Of a stretch of DNA of 64,000 nt, positions 36,431-53,278 are shown piece by piece; position 1 is the stretch's first letter, and each line of letters begins with the position of its first letter. Source of the stretch: Centrapalus pauciflorus (Eukaryota > Streptophyta > Magnoliopsida > Asterales > Asteraceae); the NCBI GenBank assembly GCA_020465985.1, contig JAANYP010000257.1, positions 1,308,706 through 1,372,705 of the forward strand. Reading direction: 5' to 3'. A model generated the notes under the pieces. The model ran no database searches and was not told where the DNA came from. It worked only from the letters and a program-made list of their open reading frames with translations. The position numbers and the translations under genes are program-made.

Positions 36431-36940
36431 TTTTATGATAAATTAAGTACTTTAGTTATCCTTGATGGAGCAATGCATATTATATAGGATAAAAGATCGA
36501 TGTTGTATAAGTTTATCGTTAAAAGAACTATGAAATATAAACAAATGGCGTCTTTGTTTAGGTGTGAGTTTAGTTCTCTTCAAGAGTCACATGTATGTAT
36601 ACATACACACACGTATATAAAAATAGAGAGTCAGGTTCAAAAAAGTCACTCTTGAAATTAAGCGCACCCAAAGGTACCATCCTTAAAAAAATTTCTTTCA
36701 TAACCATGTTTAAATTAACGTTATACACATGATATATAATTTGACATACATTCATATTCTCTGCGTCCTTAAAAATTATGTGGATGTTCATGCACATTTA
36801 TGTGAATAGCCATCCAAGTGAATAATCATTCACACCATTCACATGACATTTTTTATCGTTCACAAGATTTATTTTTTAAATTTTGATGTTGTTCCATTTG
36901 ACAAAAAAAGTCTTATAACGTTGTCTTATATATTTTTATG

Positions 36941-36942
<2 letters not shown>

Positions 36943-37012
<70 letters not shown>
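36943..37012. repeat. (TA)n microsatellite
   Basis: About 70 bp of TA forming the left edge of the inner element at 37,013. Frames through it read Ile-Tyr repeats and are not coding. Confidence 0.95.

Positions 37013-39683
<2,671 letters not shown>

Positions 39684-39727
<44 letters not shown>
39684..39727. repeat. (TG)n microsatellite
   Basis: About 44 bp of TG at the right edge of the inner element, just downstream of the FatB-like gene. Confidence 0.95.
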
Positions 39728-39729
<2 letters not shown>

Positions 39730-39839
39730 AGAACAATTATTCACAACAAGGTACGCTGGTACGCACACGAACATATATATGTAAAGTAACGTACATCCTT
39801 TCACTTCCTCTTCAATTCCTTACCCTCCCTAAAATAATT

Positions 39840-41776
<1,937 letters not shown>

Positions 41777-41879
41777 AACTAGTATACGATTCTATTGCAC
41801 CGCATCTGCTATTAAAAATTTGTGTTGGATTATATATTAATTAAGGAGCCGATCGAGGGTATGATATATATATATATAG

Positions 41880-42164
41880 AGAATTAATTATTTCATGAAA
41901 AAAATATATATAAAAATTAACATATATGTATGGATCATTATTAGTTATGTGGGCTAAATTAGCTACTGGCCGGTGAGGTGAGAGTAGAAGATCGAAAGTC
42001 CAAAGTGACGAAAAAATCAATGTATTAATTATGAATTGATATAAACTAGCAATTTTGGGATCCACGGATTCACTATGACTACACACACAAAGTTGCCATT
42101 AATCTTATCTATTTCTATCTTGTATTCTAGCTTCACCATGCCACTATATTACATAAATACATGT
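41880..42164. promoter_or_regulatory. Upstream region of the FatB-like gene
   Basis: Only about 0.4 kb separates the start codon from the transposon nest at 42,171, so the promoter lies here or the nest interrupted it. No TATA box can be assigned with confidence among many TATA words. Confidence 0.3.
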
Positions 42165-42190
42165 ATCATATATATAGGGTTGAGATCCAT

Positions 42191-43312
42191 AAGGGGCGGA
42201 TGCACTCTTGTCAAAGAGGGGGGAGCTGCCCCCAATGATTTTGTTAAACTTTTTGTAAATGTTCAATATAAATTACTGATTCTTCAACCCATTTGTAGGA
42301 TGGCCCCCAACCAAGTTAAAGGGTGGCCCTCAACCAATTAAAAAGAACCTATATGAAAAAAAAAAATTAGGCCTATAAAAAAATATTACAACTTACTTCT
42401 CAAAGTCATATTTAACTGATTTTGAATACTTGCTAATTACATGGTGCATGTTAATTAATTGATTTTGATTTTTTTTGGTAATTATTAACCACTAAGAGAG
42501 AATCGCTTAAAATAACATAAAACTTTTTCCTTTTTTCTTATTATAACAATCTCGTAAATTTTGTCCCAAATAAAGGATTCAACTCTTTGTTCATTCCCGA
42601 TTATAGCATTTAATCGGTAAACAACAAAAGTTAACCGGTAAAAAAAGAGTTATATATAAGGTTCATTGTTTGAAATAACAACCTACTTTTTATTTTTTTC
42701 TTATTATGACAATTAATTTTATTTTTTACCATTTAATATATTGTTTGAAACAACAGCCTACTTGTTGTTTACCGGTTAAATGCTATAATCGGAAATAAAC
42801 CAAAAGTTGGTTCCATTATTTGGGACAAAATTTATGAGATTGTTATAATAATATAAAAATTGCTTGCTATTTTGAGCAATTCTCCCTATTATCGTATAAT
42901 AATAAAGTTTCAGTAATGAATTTGTGAATTTTACAAATCGTTATATAAAAAGTCAGAGGCAATCCAATTTCAACTTTCAATTGATATTATATTTCTGAAT
43001 TATAATTGTTGTTGATCTTTGTAATGTAAGTTTATGTTGAAAAAATGGAAATGTTTTTTTTATTAAAACTTAGTTGGTTGAAATTGCTAACTGTCATTAC
43101 TTAATTATGGTTTATTAGTTCATTAAATTGTTAGGGTTACTAGTTTAATAAATTATTAAGTTGCTACGAAAAAACTAATTGACTAGGATAAAAAAAAATA
43201 TCAAACCAAACTACCAAAAAACCCGACCCGACACTTGAAACCTTGCAACCAAACAATAGATACCATGCATAAATTATGCCCCCAACACGAAGAAATCCTA
43301 GATCCGCCACTG
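42191..43312. mobile_element. hAT non-autonomous element with perfect 8-bp TSD
   Basis: AAGGGGCGGATG at the left and, inverted, CAGTGGCGGATC at the right, flanked by exact AGATCCAT copies (42,183-42,190 and 43,313-43,320). Such GGCGGAT ends are usual for plant hAT elements. The 1,122 bp carry no transposase signature and contain a further hairpin MITE. Confidence 0.85.
42493..42895. mobile_element. Hairpin MITE nested in the hAT element
   Basis: AGAGAGAATCGCTTAAAAT at the left is mirrored by an inverted AGGGAGAATTGCTCAAAAT at the right. The arms continue with ATAACAATCTCGTAAATTTT, CCGATTATAGCATTTAA and GGTAAACAACAA in inverted order, so nearly the whole 0.4 kb folds back. The target duplication was not resolved, so the superfamily is open. 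Confidence 0.65.
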
Positions 43313-43750
43313 AGATCCATGAAGTACTATAATAGACTGGAGTACTGGAAAATCATATTAAATGTGTATGTTTATTACGATAAAATGCTAAATATCATGT
43401 AAACTTATAATATACATATATTCGAAATTGCATTATAATTGACTAATACATATCATTTACATGTGCATCAAGACAAATATTTACTTTCATGCAAAAGTGC
43501 ACAATATACATATGTTCATGCATATTACACATTTGAACATGTGTATATTGTTATTTTGCATGAAATAGAACATTTTATTACAATGAACATGTAAATGATG
43601 TGAACTAGTCAATAATAATGTACATTTGAATTTACGTATATTGTAGTTGTGTATTAAATTTAACATTTTATCGTAATGAACATGTACATTTAATATGATA
43701 CTCCAAAACTCCAATCAAATATGGTACTCCATGGATCTTGATATTTATAT

Positions 43751-44430
43751 TGGTTTATAATTATATTGATAAAAAATCTAACGTATTTTTAATTATTATT
43801 GTTATATATATTGTTTGCGGAGGATGGAGAAAGAGATAAATCTCCATTGTCAATCAATCTGCTTTCAATAAAGGATGCATAGAAAACATATACCTTATTT
43901 TTTTACAATCAGTTTTGCCTAGTAAGTTTATGATAAAAATCATATAACTAACATTCATTTTTTAAGTAAAAAATAAGATTGAAAGGATCTTTCAAACCTA
44001 ACAAGACTTCATTTTATACAACTAAATATATTATTTTAATCATCAATTTCTAATCAAAACAAATTTACTAAATCTTTCCTTTTTGAATCGTAAAAAAATC
44101 AGAATTTATGTTTTTAATTTTTCTACCTCGGCCGCAACAAGAAACCATAATGCATCGTGGCCCCAACGAATGGAAAGGTAAAACATACAACTTCTGTTTC
44201 TTAATTACGAGTGATTAAGAATGTAAGATTCACATTTTGTTTTTTTCTTCTTAATTTCTAAATTTACATTACTTTTGTACAAAAAAAACTTCTATATATG
44301 TATATATATATATCTTGTTGATCATCATTTAATGAACAATATAATCAGGAAGTCGTCAATTATTTTGGAGAATCAACTTAATTACTTCAATGGATCAGTG
44401 CTCAAATTCTCTTTCGTTTCTTTTGTTACA
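43751..44430. other. Intergenic, no gene seen
   Basis: AT-rich with no clear element ends or coding exon. Confidence 0.45.
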
Positions 44431-44434
44431 AAAG

Positions 44435-45690
44435 TTTGTTATATTTAGCTCGGATTATCGTCCTATTATCGTCCTATCAGCTTGATAGGTTCTCTCTATA
44501 ATGTGATTGCAAAGGTTCTATATATCTAAGATGTAAAGTTGGATAACTTTCGTTCAAGTTTTTGGTTTTGCCAGTTAGAGTTTCTACGACGAACAGCTTG
44601 AGTTGGCAACCAATCATCGATAAATTTCAATCGAAATTATCCTTTTGGAAATTAAGCATCAACTTAACCCTCTCTGCAGGTGGCTATAGAACTCTTTGCA
44701 AGTTTGTGATTGGATCTTTTGGAATCTTCTATATGTTGATATATAAAGATTAAAGCACCTTTTTGGAGTTCCCTACAAAGTGAATACGTTCACATGGAGG
44801 TTGTTACACAACATGTTACATGTTCTATATATGTAATCTAGAGAGATCAGAGGTATTCAACTTGGATCGAATGACTGGGTGTTATATTGTGAGGTCTTGG
44901 TGTGGAAAATGAGGAACATGTTTTTCGATCTTTTAATATCGCGATGAAATTGATGGAGATTGTGGGGGTTGAATTGAATGGGCCACATCATTCTTCTACG
45001 TACTCTTTTCTAAAATGGGGTGTAGAACTGACCTGATAAGAAAATTGATTGCTCGCTTTTACATCGACGGTTTTTTACTTTTTGTCTCCTGTTGGACCCT
45101 ATGGAATGCTGATAGCACAGTACCAACATACTTTTCCAAATGTATCAATATATATAATACATAAACTTTTTTTTTTCTTACACATATGGTACATAAACTT
45201 TAGTTTTTCATTCTAATGTGATACAATTCTACATAGAGTCTGATTTTTCATACTAATAGAACCAGATTTTCAACCGGGCTCTATGTAAATAACATATTGT
45301 AATGAAAAACTAAAATACATGTATCATATGTGTAAGAAAAAAAAATCCATGTATCATATCGGTACATTGGGAAAACTACATTGGTATTATGCGACCTTAA
45401 CCTAAAATATTTAAGCGTTCTCCAGTGGATCTTTGCCTATTCGGATTACTTCAAATATGTACCTTCTTTTGGTTAATTAAATAGTAGAATGAATTGTGGT
45501 AGAAGAATGATGTGGTTAAATTGGTGCTCTTACCTCTTAGCACAGATTCCTTTATTGAAAGTTCTTTATTATGTTGGATTTTTTGTTTCTTGTTTGTTGC
45601 TTGTTTTGTTATTTCTACTTTCTAGCATATTGTTGGAGAAGTGTTGAACAAAATTCGCTGCCTTTACCAAAAAAAAAAAAAAAGAAAAAA
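44435..45690 (+). mobile_element. Decayed LINE 3' portion with A-rich tail
   Basis: Fragments read like plant LINE ORF2: a DYRPI..SLIGSLYNVIAKVL-like piece near 44,450-44,520, then NSLSWQPIIDKFQSKLSFWK and LSAGGYRTLCKFVIGSF at 44,590-44,730. A zinc-finger RVT-like VNTFTWRLL..LDRMTGC..CG..EEHVF region follows at about 44,780-44,930. Frames are broken by stops and shifts. The stretch ends with an A-rich run of about 27 bp at 45,669-45,695, as expected for a LINE tail. Non-functional. Confidence 0.6.
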
Positions 45691-45699
45691 AAAAGTTAT

Positions 45700-46350
45700 G
45701 AAAATCAGAATTATAAGAGCCCTAGCAAGTATGGTTATCTTGACTTTACTTATTAATTGTTTAATTAGGTGTATGTTTGTAGATCTCACCACAAAGTATC
45801 ACTATCAGTTATTAATTGTCCCACCAAACCTACCTTGGTGTAATTAATTAACTACTTTTAGTCATATATATTTACGTATATACTAGAATTAGGCAGCCAT
45901 GTTATAGGGTGCTACTTCATGCACCATACTCTACAACAATTAATTTTTAAGTCAATTAACCTACATTATTTTCAATGAAAAAGAGGAACCATACACTCAA
46001 TCATAAACAGCAATTTAGTTAAATTATAGATCAAAATTATAGAATATGGTTTATTAAAAATTAGGGTATAATGCATAAAGAAATTGTCATATTATATATG
46101 ATTATTGGGTTCATTTGCCAAAGGTTACTTTCTCCTCAAACAAACAAAACTACATAAACTCATAAACCAAGAAAATATAATCTTACTTTCTGTTACTATT
46201 TTGTTTAATATTCTCTTGGCATTCTCTTTTACGTCGTATTTTCGGTATTGCTTTTCTCATATTTGTCGAACATCTTTTCTCTTTTTGCCTTCTTCCCTAC
46301 TGGGCTTGCCAACCCTATGATTGTGTCCCTATGCGCAATTATACATTTGT
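45700..46350. other. Intergenic, no gene seen
   Basis: AT-rich; short open frames here have no recognisable domain. Confidence 0.45.
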
Positions 46351-46354
46351 CTTA

Positions 46355-46727
46355 GAGGGTGTTTGGATTTGCGTTTGAAAAAGTGCTGTAGCGTTTTGGA
46401 AACTAATACTCAGATAATTGCTGTAACAAAAAGTGCTGCAGGAAATGTAGTGTTTGGTTTAGCTTCTGCTGTTTGATATCATAATTTTTAAATAATCAGT
46501 TTTTAAAGTGTTTGGATTTGCGTTTTTACTTGTAATATGACCAAATAATCACTTATTAAGCAAATAAGCTACAATTTTTAACTTATGAAAAAGTGTGGTA
46601 GGACAAACGCCAAACGCAAATAATCACTTATTAATGTATGCAATCCGAACACTTTAAACCAATTATTTGCGTTATTGTAACGTAATAAGCTAATAATCAC
46701 GTTCATAACGCAATACCAAACACCCTC
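46355..46727. mobile_element. Tourist-like MITE with TTA duplication
   Basis: GAGGGTGTTTGGATTTGCGT at the left, and inverted at the right GAGGGTGTTTGGTATTGCGT. The flanks are TTA at 46,352-46,354 and 46,728-46,730. 373 bp with AATAATC/GATTATT words in both halves; non-coding. Confidence 0.82.
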
Positions 46728-46730
46728 TTA

Positions 46731-47809
46731 ACATCTTTCGTTGTTTTTGCCTTCTTTCCTTACTCCGCTTGCCAAATTATATTAAAATGACTAAATTTAT
46801 ATTGTTTAGTTGCTTGACATGCAACAGACATATTTTATAAATATTTTTATAACATATAGCTGTTCTATTTCTCTGTATAACATGTGAATGCTTTTTCTTA
46901 TATAACCTTTAAAATATATTAATTTTATAGAAATTCAAATCTATAAATACTATTAAAAAATTAACTAAATTGACATTTGTCATTTTCTCATGATACTAAG
47001 TGACATCCTCTACTAATGACAAATGTAATTAGCATTTCAAGATTAAATAGAAATTTTTTAATCAAATTACTTTTAAGATTAAATTATGGTTAAATACTTA
47101 CATCCCTCAAAATCACAACAAACTATATTTAAAAGATTTTTTTGATTAATAATTATAATAATAAAAATAACAACTTAAAAGTTATTCATTGTTAGTTTTT
47201 TTGTTTAAATGATTTATCCATAAATTAATTATAATAAGATATATTAAATATCATTAATATTAAAAGTCTAAATATTAATTTTTAATTTTAAGAAAACAAA
47301 TTTATTTTAACCGGATTAAAGTCATATAAATATATGTTATTTACTAAAATTATCGATATAACTAATTTACTTTTTCTTTTAACCGGATGATACTTGTACT
47401 CAAAGGTGACCTGTCAATATAGTACGTAATGATCGTTAACTATGTTGACATGGCGGTTTTTGCTGATTCAAACGATGACATGACATATTTTTATGACATG
47501 GCAATTACATTAGTCATACAAATGTATGTTAATTTACCGAAATTATCGATAATTTCAGTCACCAAATGTATCATATCAACAATAAAATCGAAGTACGAAT
47601 ATCATTCGGGTAAAAAAAAGTACATTAGTCATATCGATAGTCAATTTTAAAAAAAATGATTGGTCAAAGGACCAAAAGCATAACAAAAAGACAACCATAT
47701 ATACTGAAATTGTAATTTCGACGTGAAAAAGATCATAACCATAATTTATATATAACCACAAGGACGAAAATTGTAATTTACCCTAATAATAATCAATTAA
47801 TTAATTAAC
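46731..47809. other. Intergenic, no gene seen
   Basis: AT-rich. A 73-residue frame at 47,429-47,650 overlaps a frame on the other strand and has no known motif. Confidence 0.45.
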
Positions 47810-48051
47810 CAGGGTCATCCCATGGATTTTAGGGGCCATGTGCCATAATTTAAAATAAAACCCTAAATATGAATATTTTATAATATACAAAGTATGAAAA
47901 TACAAATATTATTGTCTTTAAGTATCTAAAAAATAATACAAATGTAACAAAATATGTTATTTAAAATTTAGAACCTCTCATACAAAATTAAGTAGATTTC
48001 ATGTTTCTATGTTGCACTAGAAAGAAAAAAAAAATGATAGGACCGGCACTG
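47810..48051. mobile_element. Possible hAT MITE near the FatB pseudogene
   Basis: CAGGGTCATCCC at the left and, inverted, CAGTGCCGGTCC at the right resemble the ends of the element in FatB intron 4. The 8-bp flanks agree at only about four positions, so this is uncertain. Confidence 0.35.
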
Positions 48052-48057
48052 TAGATG

Positions 48058-48790
48058 AGGCTCTAACAAATATGGGGTGACGTGCAATCGCCCTTGTTGC
48101 CCCTTTCATGAACACGCTATTCACATGGTGGTTAACATCCAAAAATCACTCCATCTTGCCTAAATTTGCATGTGATCAATATAAAACATGAAAAAGATTA
48201 TGTGTATAGATTAATTGTGTAAGAAACCTACGTACACATACATACACACACACACACTCTCTCACCTTGAAGCTCTTACTAATATCTTTCCTGTTTCGTA
48301 GTCGTAAAGCAACCAATCGCAGCGTATATAGTAACATATTTGAGCATATTCCATATTATTAAACACAATTTAATTTGGTCCAATTAGTTAGGTGCAGTGT
48401 AACCGATTTAGTTGCAATCAAACAATTTATTACATAGGGATCGAGCTTAATTATCAAGTCGAAACACTATCCACTTCCACTTTTGGTTCTTGCAAATCTC
48501 TGATGATGAATCAAAACCATCGATCAATCACCTAAAAGTTGTCCGGTTTCTTGTTAATATATAGTCACATGACGATTAAGACACGCGCGTCATCACATCA
48601 TGAAGATTCATTAATAATTAAGTTGCAATGCATATATACACTTATTACCATATATACCTGCAAAAGATTCATCATAGCTTCTATATATGGAAGCTTTTCT
48701 ATTTGCCCCAGTATCATATATATGATCTGATAGAGAAAGTTGGAAGGAATTTAAATCCATCTCGATCCATCCATTTTCCCTAAACTCCAC
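48058..48790 (-). pseudogene. Decayed FatB-like thioesterase copy
   Basis: Four blocks match exons of the FatB-like gene at 39,840-41,776 in the same order and strand. About 48,660-48,790 corresponds to the end of exon 1 (an RSY..GANRKASI-like reading). About 48,455-48,530 matches the exon-2 DGF..KKK..M..VVDR region. About 48,258-48,345 matches exon 3 (CDWLLYDYETGKILVRASR, still open). About 48,085-48,165 matches exon 5, where the WSD-DxNxH block is frame-shifted (RWSDFWMLTTM then stop). Exons 4 and 6 are not found. A functional enzyme is excluded by the missing exons and the frameshift at the catalytic site. Confidence 0.7.
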
Positions 48791-48794
48791 ATGA

Positions 48795-49820
48795 TCGAAC
48801 TCATGATTCCGATCCTCGGGATTCTAGTTTAGTGTCGACAATACGTATTGCATCCCAACAATCAAGAAAATATATAGTTAGAATTTCGGCTCAAAGCCAA
48901 ATATTGTCTGTGATTCATCCTGCTAACGTACACGTTACGTTGAAGCTAGTCCATGTAGCATTTCTAATTAAGTCTTTTAATTAATTATAAACAGTTTATT
49001 AACCCATGTACTACAATAAAAAATTTTTAGTAAATATCTTTTCGTAAACTATATAAACTTCAAATTGATTTAACAAATTTCAACTTCGATCCCAGAACCA
49101 AACCAGTACTTCAAAACTAGCAACAATCGATCGACTCTTTCATACGTACGGTCATGGCATTAATTTGCATCTTATTTCTTGTAAATTAAACATCCATCCA
49201 ATATATAGTAAGAAGCAACACTCCCAAGATATTATATTAACGTACAACAACCATCCACAAGACAATGACTTGCTTTTGCAACATGCATGTCATTGTCTTG
49301 TGGTGCTATATATAACGTTTTCATTTTAAACTAGTAGCTTGCTCGGTATACAAAATTGGAAATGGAGAACAATCCAGCTACCATTCACTAATACAATAAA
49401 ATATGTAAAGTTGCATTATATTACTATCCAAACCCAACCAACAAAATTGAAGCCAAACTATAACAAAAAAAAAAAATTACAAGTTTACGAACTTCAAAGT
49501 TGTCTAAGCTTCATTAAGGTTTTGAGTAACCTATACCGCATGTTTTCCCTTGAAAAGTGTTAAATAGCTACTATAATACAATGTGTAATGAGTAAGTAGA
49601 TTAATGTTGATATTGCATAAATTCATCATACCGTTCATTAGCTTAATGATTCAGTTTATATATGATGCACCTGGGATAGTCATAGTAAATGAGATATTGA
49701 ACCACTGCAATTCACACGTTCATGGAGGCCAACAATGCATGGCCACTACTTGTCGTAGTCGCACTATATGTGGTCAATATCAAAATATGATAATGATTCA
49801 GCTAAAATACAATGCTTTGC
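48795..49820. other. Intergenic with one perfect stem-loop
   Basis: No gene. CCACAAGACAATGAC (49,255-49,269) and its exact inverse GTCATTGTCTTGTGG (49,289-49,303) form a 15-bp stem with a 19-nt loop, followed by a GCTATATATAAC TATA-like word. Confidence 0.55.
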
Positions 49821-49827
49821 AGTTTAA

Positions 49828-49925
49828 GGGGTTGTTTGTTTAGTTCTTAATGGAATCATTAAAAAGTCATTCAAAGGGAAAATGACATCTTAATGATTCC
49901 ATTAAGAGATAAACAAAAAAATGCC
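49828..49925. mobile_element. 98-bp Tourist-like hairpin MITE
   Basis: The left GGGGTTGTTTGTTTAGTTCT and the inverted right GGCATTTTTTTGTTTATCTC are followed inside by TTAATGGAATCATTAA and its inverse. TAA flanks both sides (49,825-49,827 and 49,926-49,928). The unit folds into one short hairpin. Confidence 0.65.
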
Positions 49926-50021
49926 TAAGTCATATTCAGCAAAGATGACAAAGACTTTCACAATCATGCATAGATTATGAAATACATCACAATCATGCGA
50001 AAGCAAGTACACGTTTCCATA

Positions 50022-50213
50022 AGGCCGGCTTGGGAAGGGTTGTTACCCGGGATCGATCCTCACTTGATGCGGATTTTGGGGGTTTTTCCCTTCACAAAAC
50101 TAATCTAACTATGAATATTTTAATCAAACTAGGAGATTGTGGTGGGGATCGAACCGGGATCTGTCGGCACTTGGGCCTAGGCGATAACCACCACACCAGC
50201 CGTTCAAAAAAAA
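50022..50213. mobile_element. SINE-like unit with pol III B-box
   Basis: On the minus strand GGCTGGTGTGGTGGTTATCG is followed about 30 bp later by GGTTCGATCCC, a perfect B-box GGTTCRANNCC. On the plus strand the unit ends GCCGTTC plus eight A, the ending of the unit at 13,552. The two orientations conflict, so it may be two joined fragments. It is not a real tRNA because the arms do not fold into a cloverleaf by eye. Confidence 0.45.
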
Positions 50214-50215
50214 TG

Positions 50216-51320
50216 TACACGTTACTAAGATTTAACCGGAATTAATATTGCCAAAAGAAGTAGGAAATTCTGAATGTTCATAGGAGAAGATTAGTTCGAA
50301 ATAAAACTGTCTCATAAAGCATGTAAATATAGCAATATACTACTCATAGTGTTTTGCTTATGTGGTGTTTGCTCGGATGCATATTAGGCTTAATGATTCT
50401 TTAACGGCTTTCTAATGTGCCAAAACCTGCTAGTTTAGACTTTATATATATGTCTTCTGTGTGATCCAAGGTTGAAGTACATGACTGATTGTATTATCAT
50501 AATATACAGTCTATATAAGCCTATGTAGCAACAATTTGAAATTTGTCAAATATATTAAGTTTCTCAGATGAAGCGTCGGGACTTTTTCGGAATCCCTTAT
50601 ATCCGATAAACTAATTTTTTAAATGACACTATTTTAGATCGAGAAACTGAAGTTCTTTGCTTGGAGTTTGATTCGAGAAAATAAATTTTGTTGGTTAGAA
50701 AAGGATCCAAGTTATTAGAGTTGTTCATTTACAATCGTACTCAAGAAATTAGAGTTGTTCATTTACACGTGTATCCGAGAGATAGGTTTCTCATGTTTTA
50801 GAGTCATCTGAAGAACTAAACTTGTAAACCAGATGCTTTAAAATCATATATCAAAACATAAATTAGACACAACTGAGACTTGAAATTGCTTAGAATCACA
50901 TTTCAAACATGTTTTAGAACACAACATCCACATTTGAGGTCGATTGGTGGCCAGTTTGATCACTTCGGTTAGGTGCAAAACTGAACATTCTTCCAAACCC
51001 ACACACAATTAAACACGTATCGGCTTCGATTCCAACTTATATGTTTGAATTCCAACCTCAATCTAGCAAATTACTCCATGATTTCACAAGAGAATGATGA
51101 TTCTTCTACTTGACTTTTGCTCAGGACGTCTCACTTAACATACACACAAAAAAGTCGAAATATTGACTTCATTAGGAATACAAAGCTTATTCCCCAAATT
51201 CCATATTTGTAATGAATTTTGGTGTGTTTCACTTAAGCCCCTTGTCTTGTATTATTCTCACATCAAATGTCAACATTATTGAAAGTCTTGACTAATTAAA
51301 TTCAATTCCGCTTATAAAGT
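50216..51320. other. Intergenic, no gene seen
   Basis: AT-rich. ATTAGAGTTGTTCATTTACA is repeated at about 50,717 and 50,748. No coding exon. Confidence 0.45.
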
Positions 51321-51329
51321 CAATCAACC

Positions 51330-51880
51330 CACCTGTACCGATACCGTACCGGTATCGAACTCAGTGGTAAGGCATAATATATACTTGAACCGAGTACCAA
51401 AACGATTATAAAAATTTTAGTACCGGTTTGCTATCGATATCGGTATTTTCGGTATCGGACTAATTAAAACCGATTTTTTTATCTTTGACACAAAACTAAT
51501 ATAAAAAACAATATCAAAACCAATAAAAAAAAATTTAATATCAAAGCAAATAAACGAGGTTAAAATCAAAACCAGCAAACAAAGTTAATATCAAAACCAA
51601 CAATGAATGTTACAACTTACGACCAAAACCAATAAGTAAAGTTAATATCAAAACAAATAAAGAAAGCTAATCATCCGTAGATATATATATCGATACAAGT
51701 TTAATATATATTTAAATGTCAACGTAAATATATATAATTAGATTTATATTTTAATCTGTCATGTACTGGTACCGAACAAATTTTTATGAGACATGATATT
51801 AGTATCGAACATCAAACAGAGTATAGAATTTCAGTACCGGTTTGGTTTAGAAAAATCAATAAAAAATTTCACCCCTACAT
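51330..51880. mobile_element. Diverged hAT relic, ACCGGTACC-rich
   Basis: GTACCGATACCGTACCGG near the left and TCAGTACCGGTTTGG near the right repeat the ACCGGTACC words of the element at 31,945. The right edge, inverted, reads TAGGGGTGAAATTTTT. The centre repeats AATATCAAAACCAA(T/C)AA. No intact left end or target duplication remains. Confidence 0.5.
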
Positions 51881-52108
51881 CAATTTACGAAACTTTGTGT
51901 TTAATCAATCAACCCATCATTAATACAAGTCAAATTAAACTTTTTGGTCATTTGACCATTGATTCACAACTATTAGACACGATTTGATCTTTAATACAAA
52001 TATTACCTTGAAATCTAATGGGTCTTAACCTTGACATAAATTAGTTAGCCTTAAGATCATATTTATTTTATATACTTAAATCCGTAAAATTACGAGTTCG
52101 GTTCACGT

Positions 52109-52962
52109 TAGGGATGGCAATGGATCGGATATGGATTGGATGATGTCATATCCATATCCATATCCATGAAGTTTTTAATCATCCACATCCATATCCATAT
52201 CCATTCAAATTAATTTCATCCATCCATATCCATATCCACTGGATGAAACGGGTAAACGGATGTCCGTTGGATATTAGAAAAAACTCTTTTTAAATTACCA
52301 TAGTGCATTGTTTTAACAATTATCGTCACTCGCAATACATAGTTTGATTTAAATAAAAGAGTAATCCAAATATACTTTAAAACAAATACAAACAAAACAT
52401 AAAAAATTTGTAAATATTATAACACCAATCATTAGATTTTTTAATAGAGACCACTTTAGAAATCGAAGGCTAAATTGTTCAAACTATTTTTTTTTTGAAC
52501 AGCAGATGTTAGTGTTTAGTTATTAGCATCATTAGAACTTGGAATTTTTGGAGTTAGGATGTTTAATGGAGTTTATCAAGAAAAATAATAGTTAAATAGA
52601 AGATTAGATTAAGCTAATGGTATGTGCTTTGGTCTTTATCTCATTTTCTTACCATAAAAAAATAATGTTATGACAAATTAATATGAGTTATTATATTTTT
52701 AATTCTAATTAATTAATTATGCAAACAAATATGTATATAGATTTATATAATATCATAACATAAAAATGTAAAAAAAAAAAACTATTAATATCGGGTAAAT
52801 GGATATTATCCATGGATGAGAAATCTTCGTCCATATCCTATCCAATATTCATCCATATCCGCTCCATATCCGATATTCATCCATTTTACTTCGTCCATAT
52901 CCACCAATGGTGGATTGGATCGGGTGGATGATCATTGGATCGGGTGACGATTGCCATCCCTA
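52109..52962. mobile_element. hAT element, TAGGGATGGCAAT ends, ATATCCAT-rich
   Basis: TAGGGATGGCAAT at the left and ATTGCCATCCCTA at the right are perfect 13-bp inverted ends. The flanks carry the exact 8-bp duplication GTTCACGT (52,101-52,108 and 52,963-52,970). The subterminal 130-180 bp on each side are arrays of ATCCATATCC and GGATCGG words. 854 bp without a transposase frame. Confidence 0.9.
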
Positions 52963-53278
52963 GTTCACGTATCATGACAAGTATAAAAAGCGTGTTGTAT
53001 TTTTTGTCCATTTATCATCCTAGTCATTATTAATGACTAATAATATGATTGTATTAGAAATAGTTAAGTAATTTTTTACATATTTATTTAGCAAATCAAC
53101 ATTTTTACAATAATTTCTTACAAATACTTTTTAAATCTGAATAATTAATTTTTAAAGCTAAAGTTTAATTACTATTACGAATTTACAAATTAAAGGTTTG
53201 TTGGGGCTTGGCAACGTTTGACTTTGCTCAAATTTTTCCCCATTTGACCATGTTTCTCAACAAACAGGGATAAAAGTT

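Larger units (their letters stand above)
42171..43750. mobile_element. TATA-bounded TIR element, split by a hAT element
   Basis: The left end TATATAGGGTTGAGATCCAT then, beyond the inserted element, GAAGTACTATAATAGACTGG. The right end, inverted, is ATATCAAGATCCATGGAGTA then CCATATTTGATTGGAG. The two ends form an inverted repeat of about 45 bp once the hAT element at 42,191-43,312 is removed; the original unit would be about 450 bp. The body (43,340-43,690) has TTGAACATGT and ACATTTACAT-type words in inverted order. Confidence 0.6.

Noticed and set aside
50150..50213. A tRNA gene
   Set aside because: Only a B-box-like word and a loose A-box; no cloverleaf or anticodon arm can be drawn.
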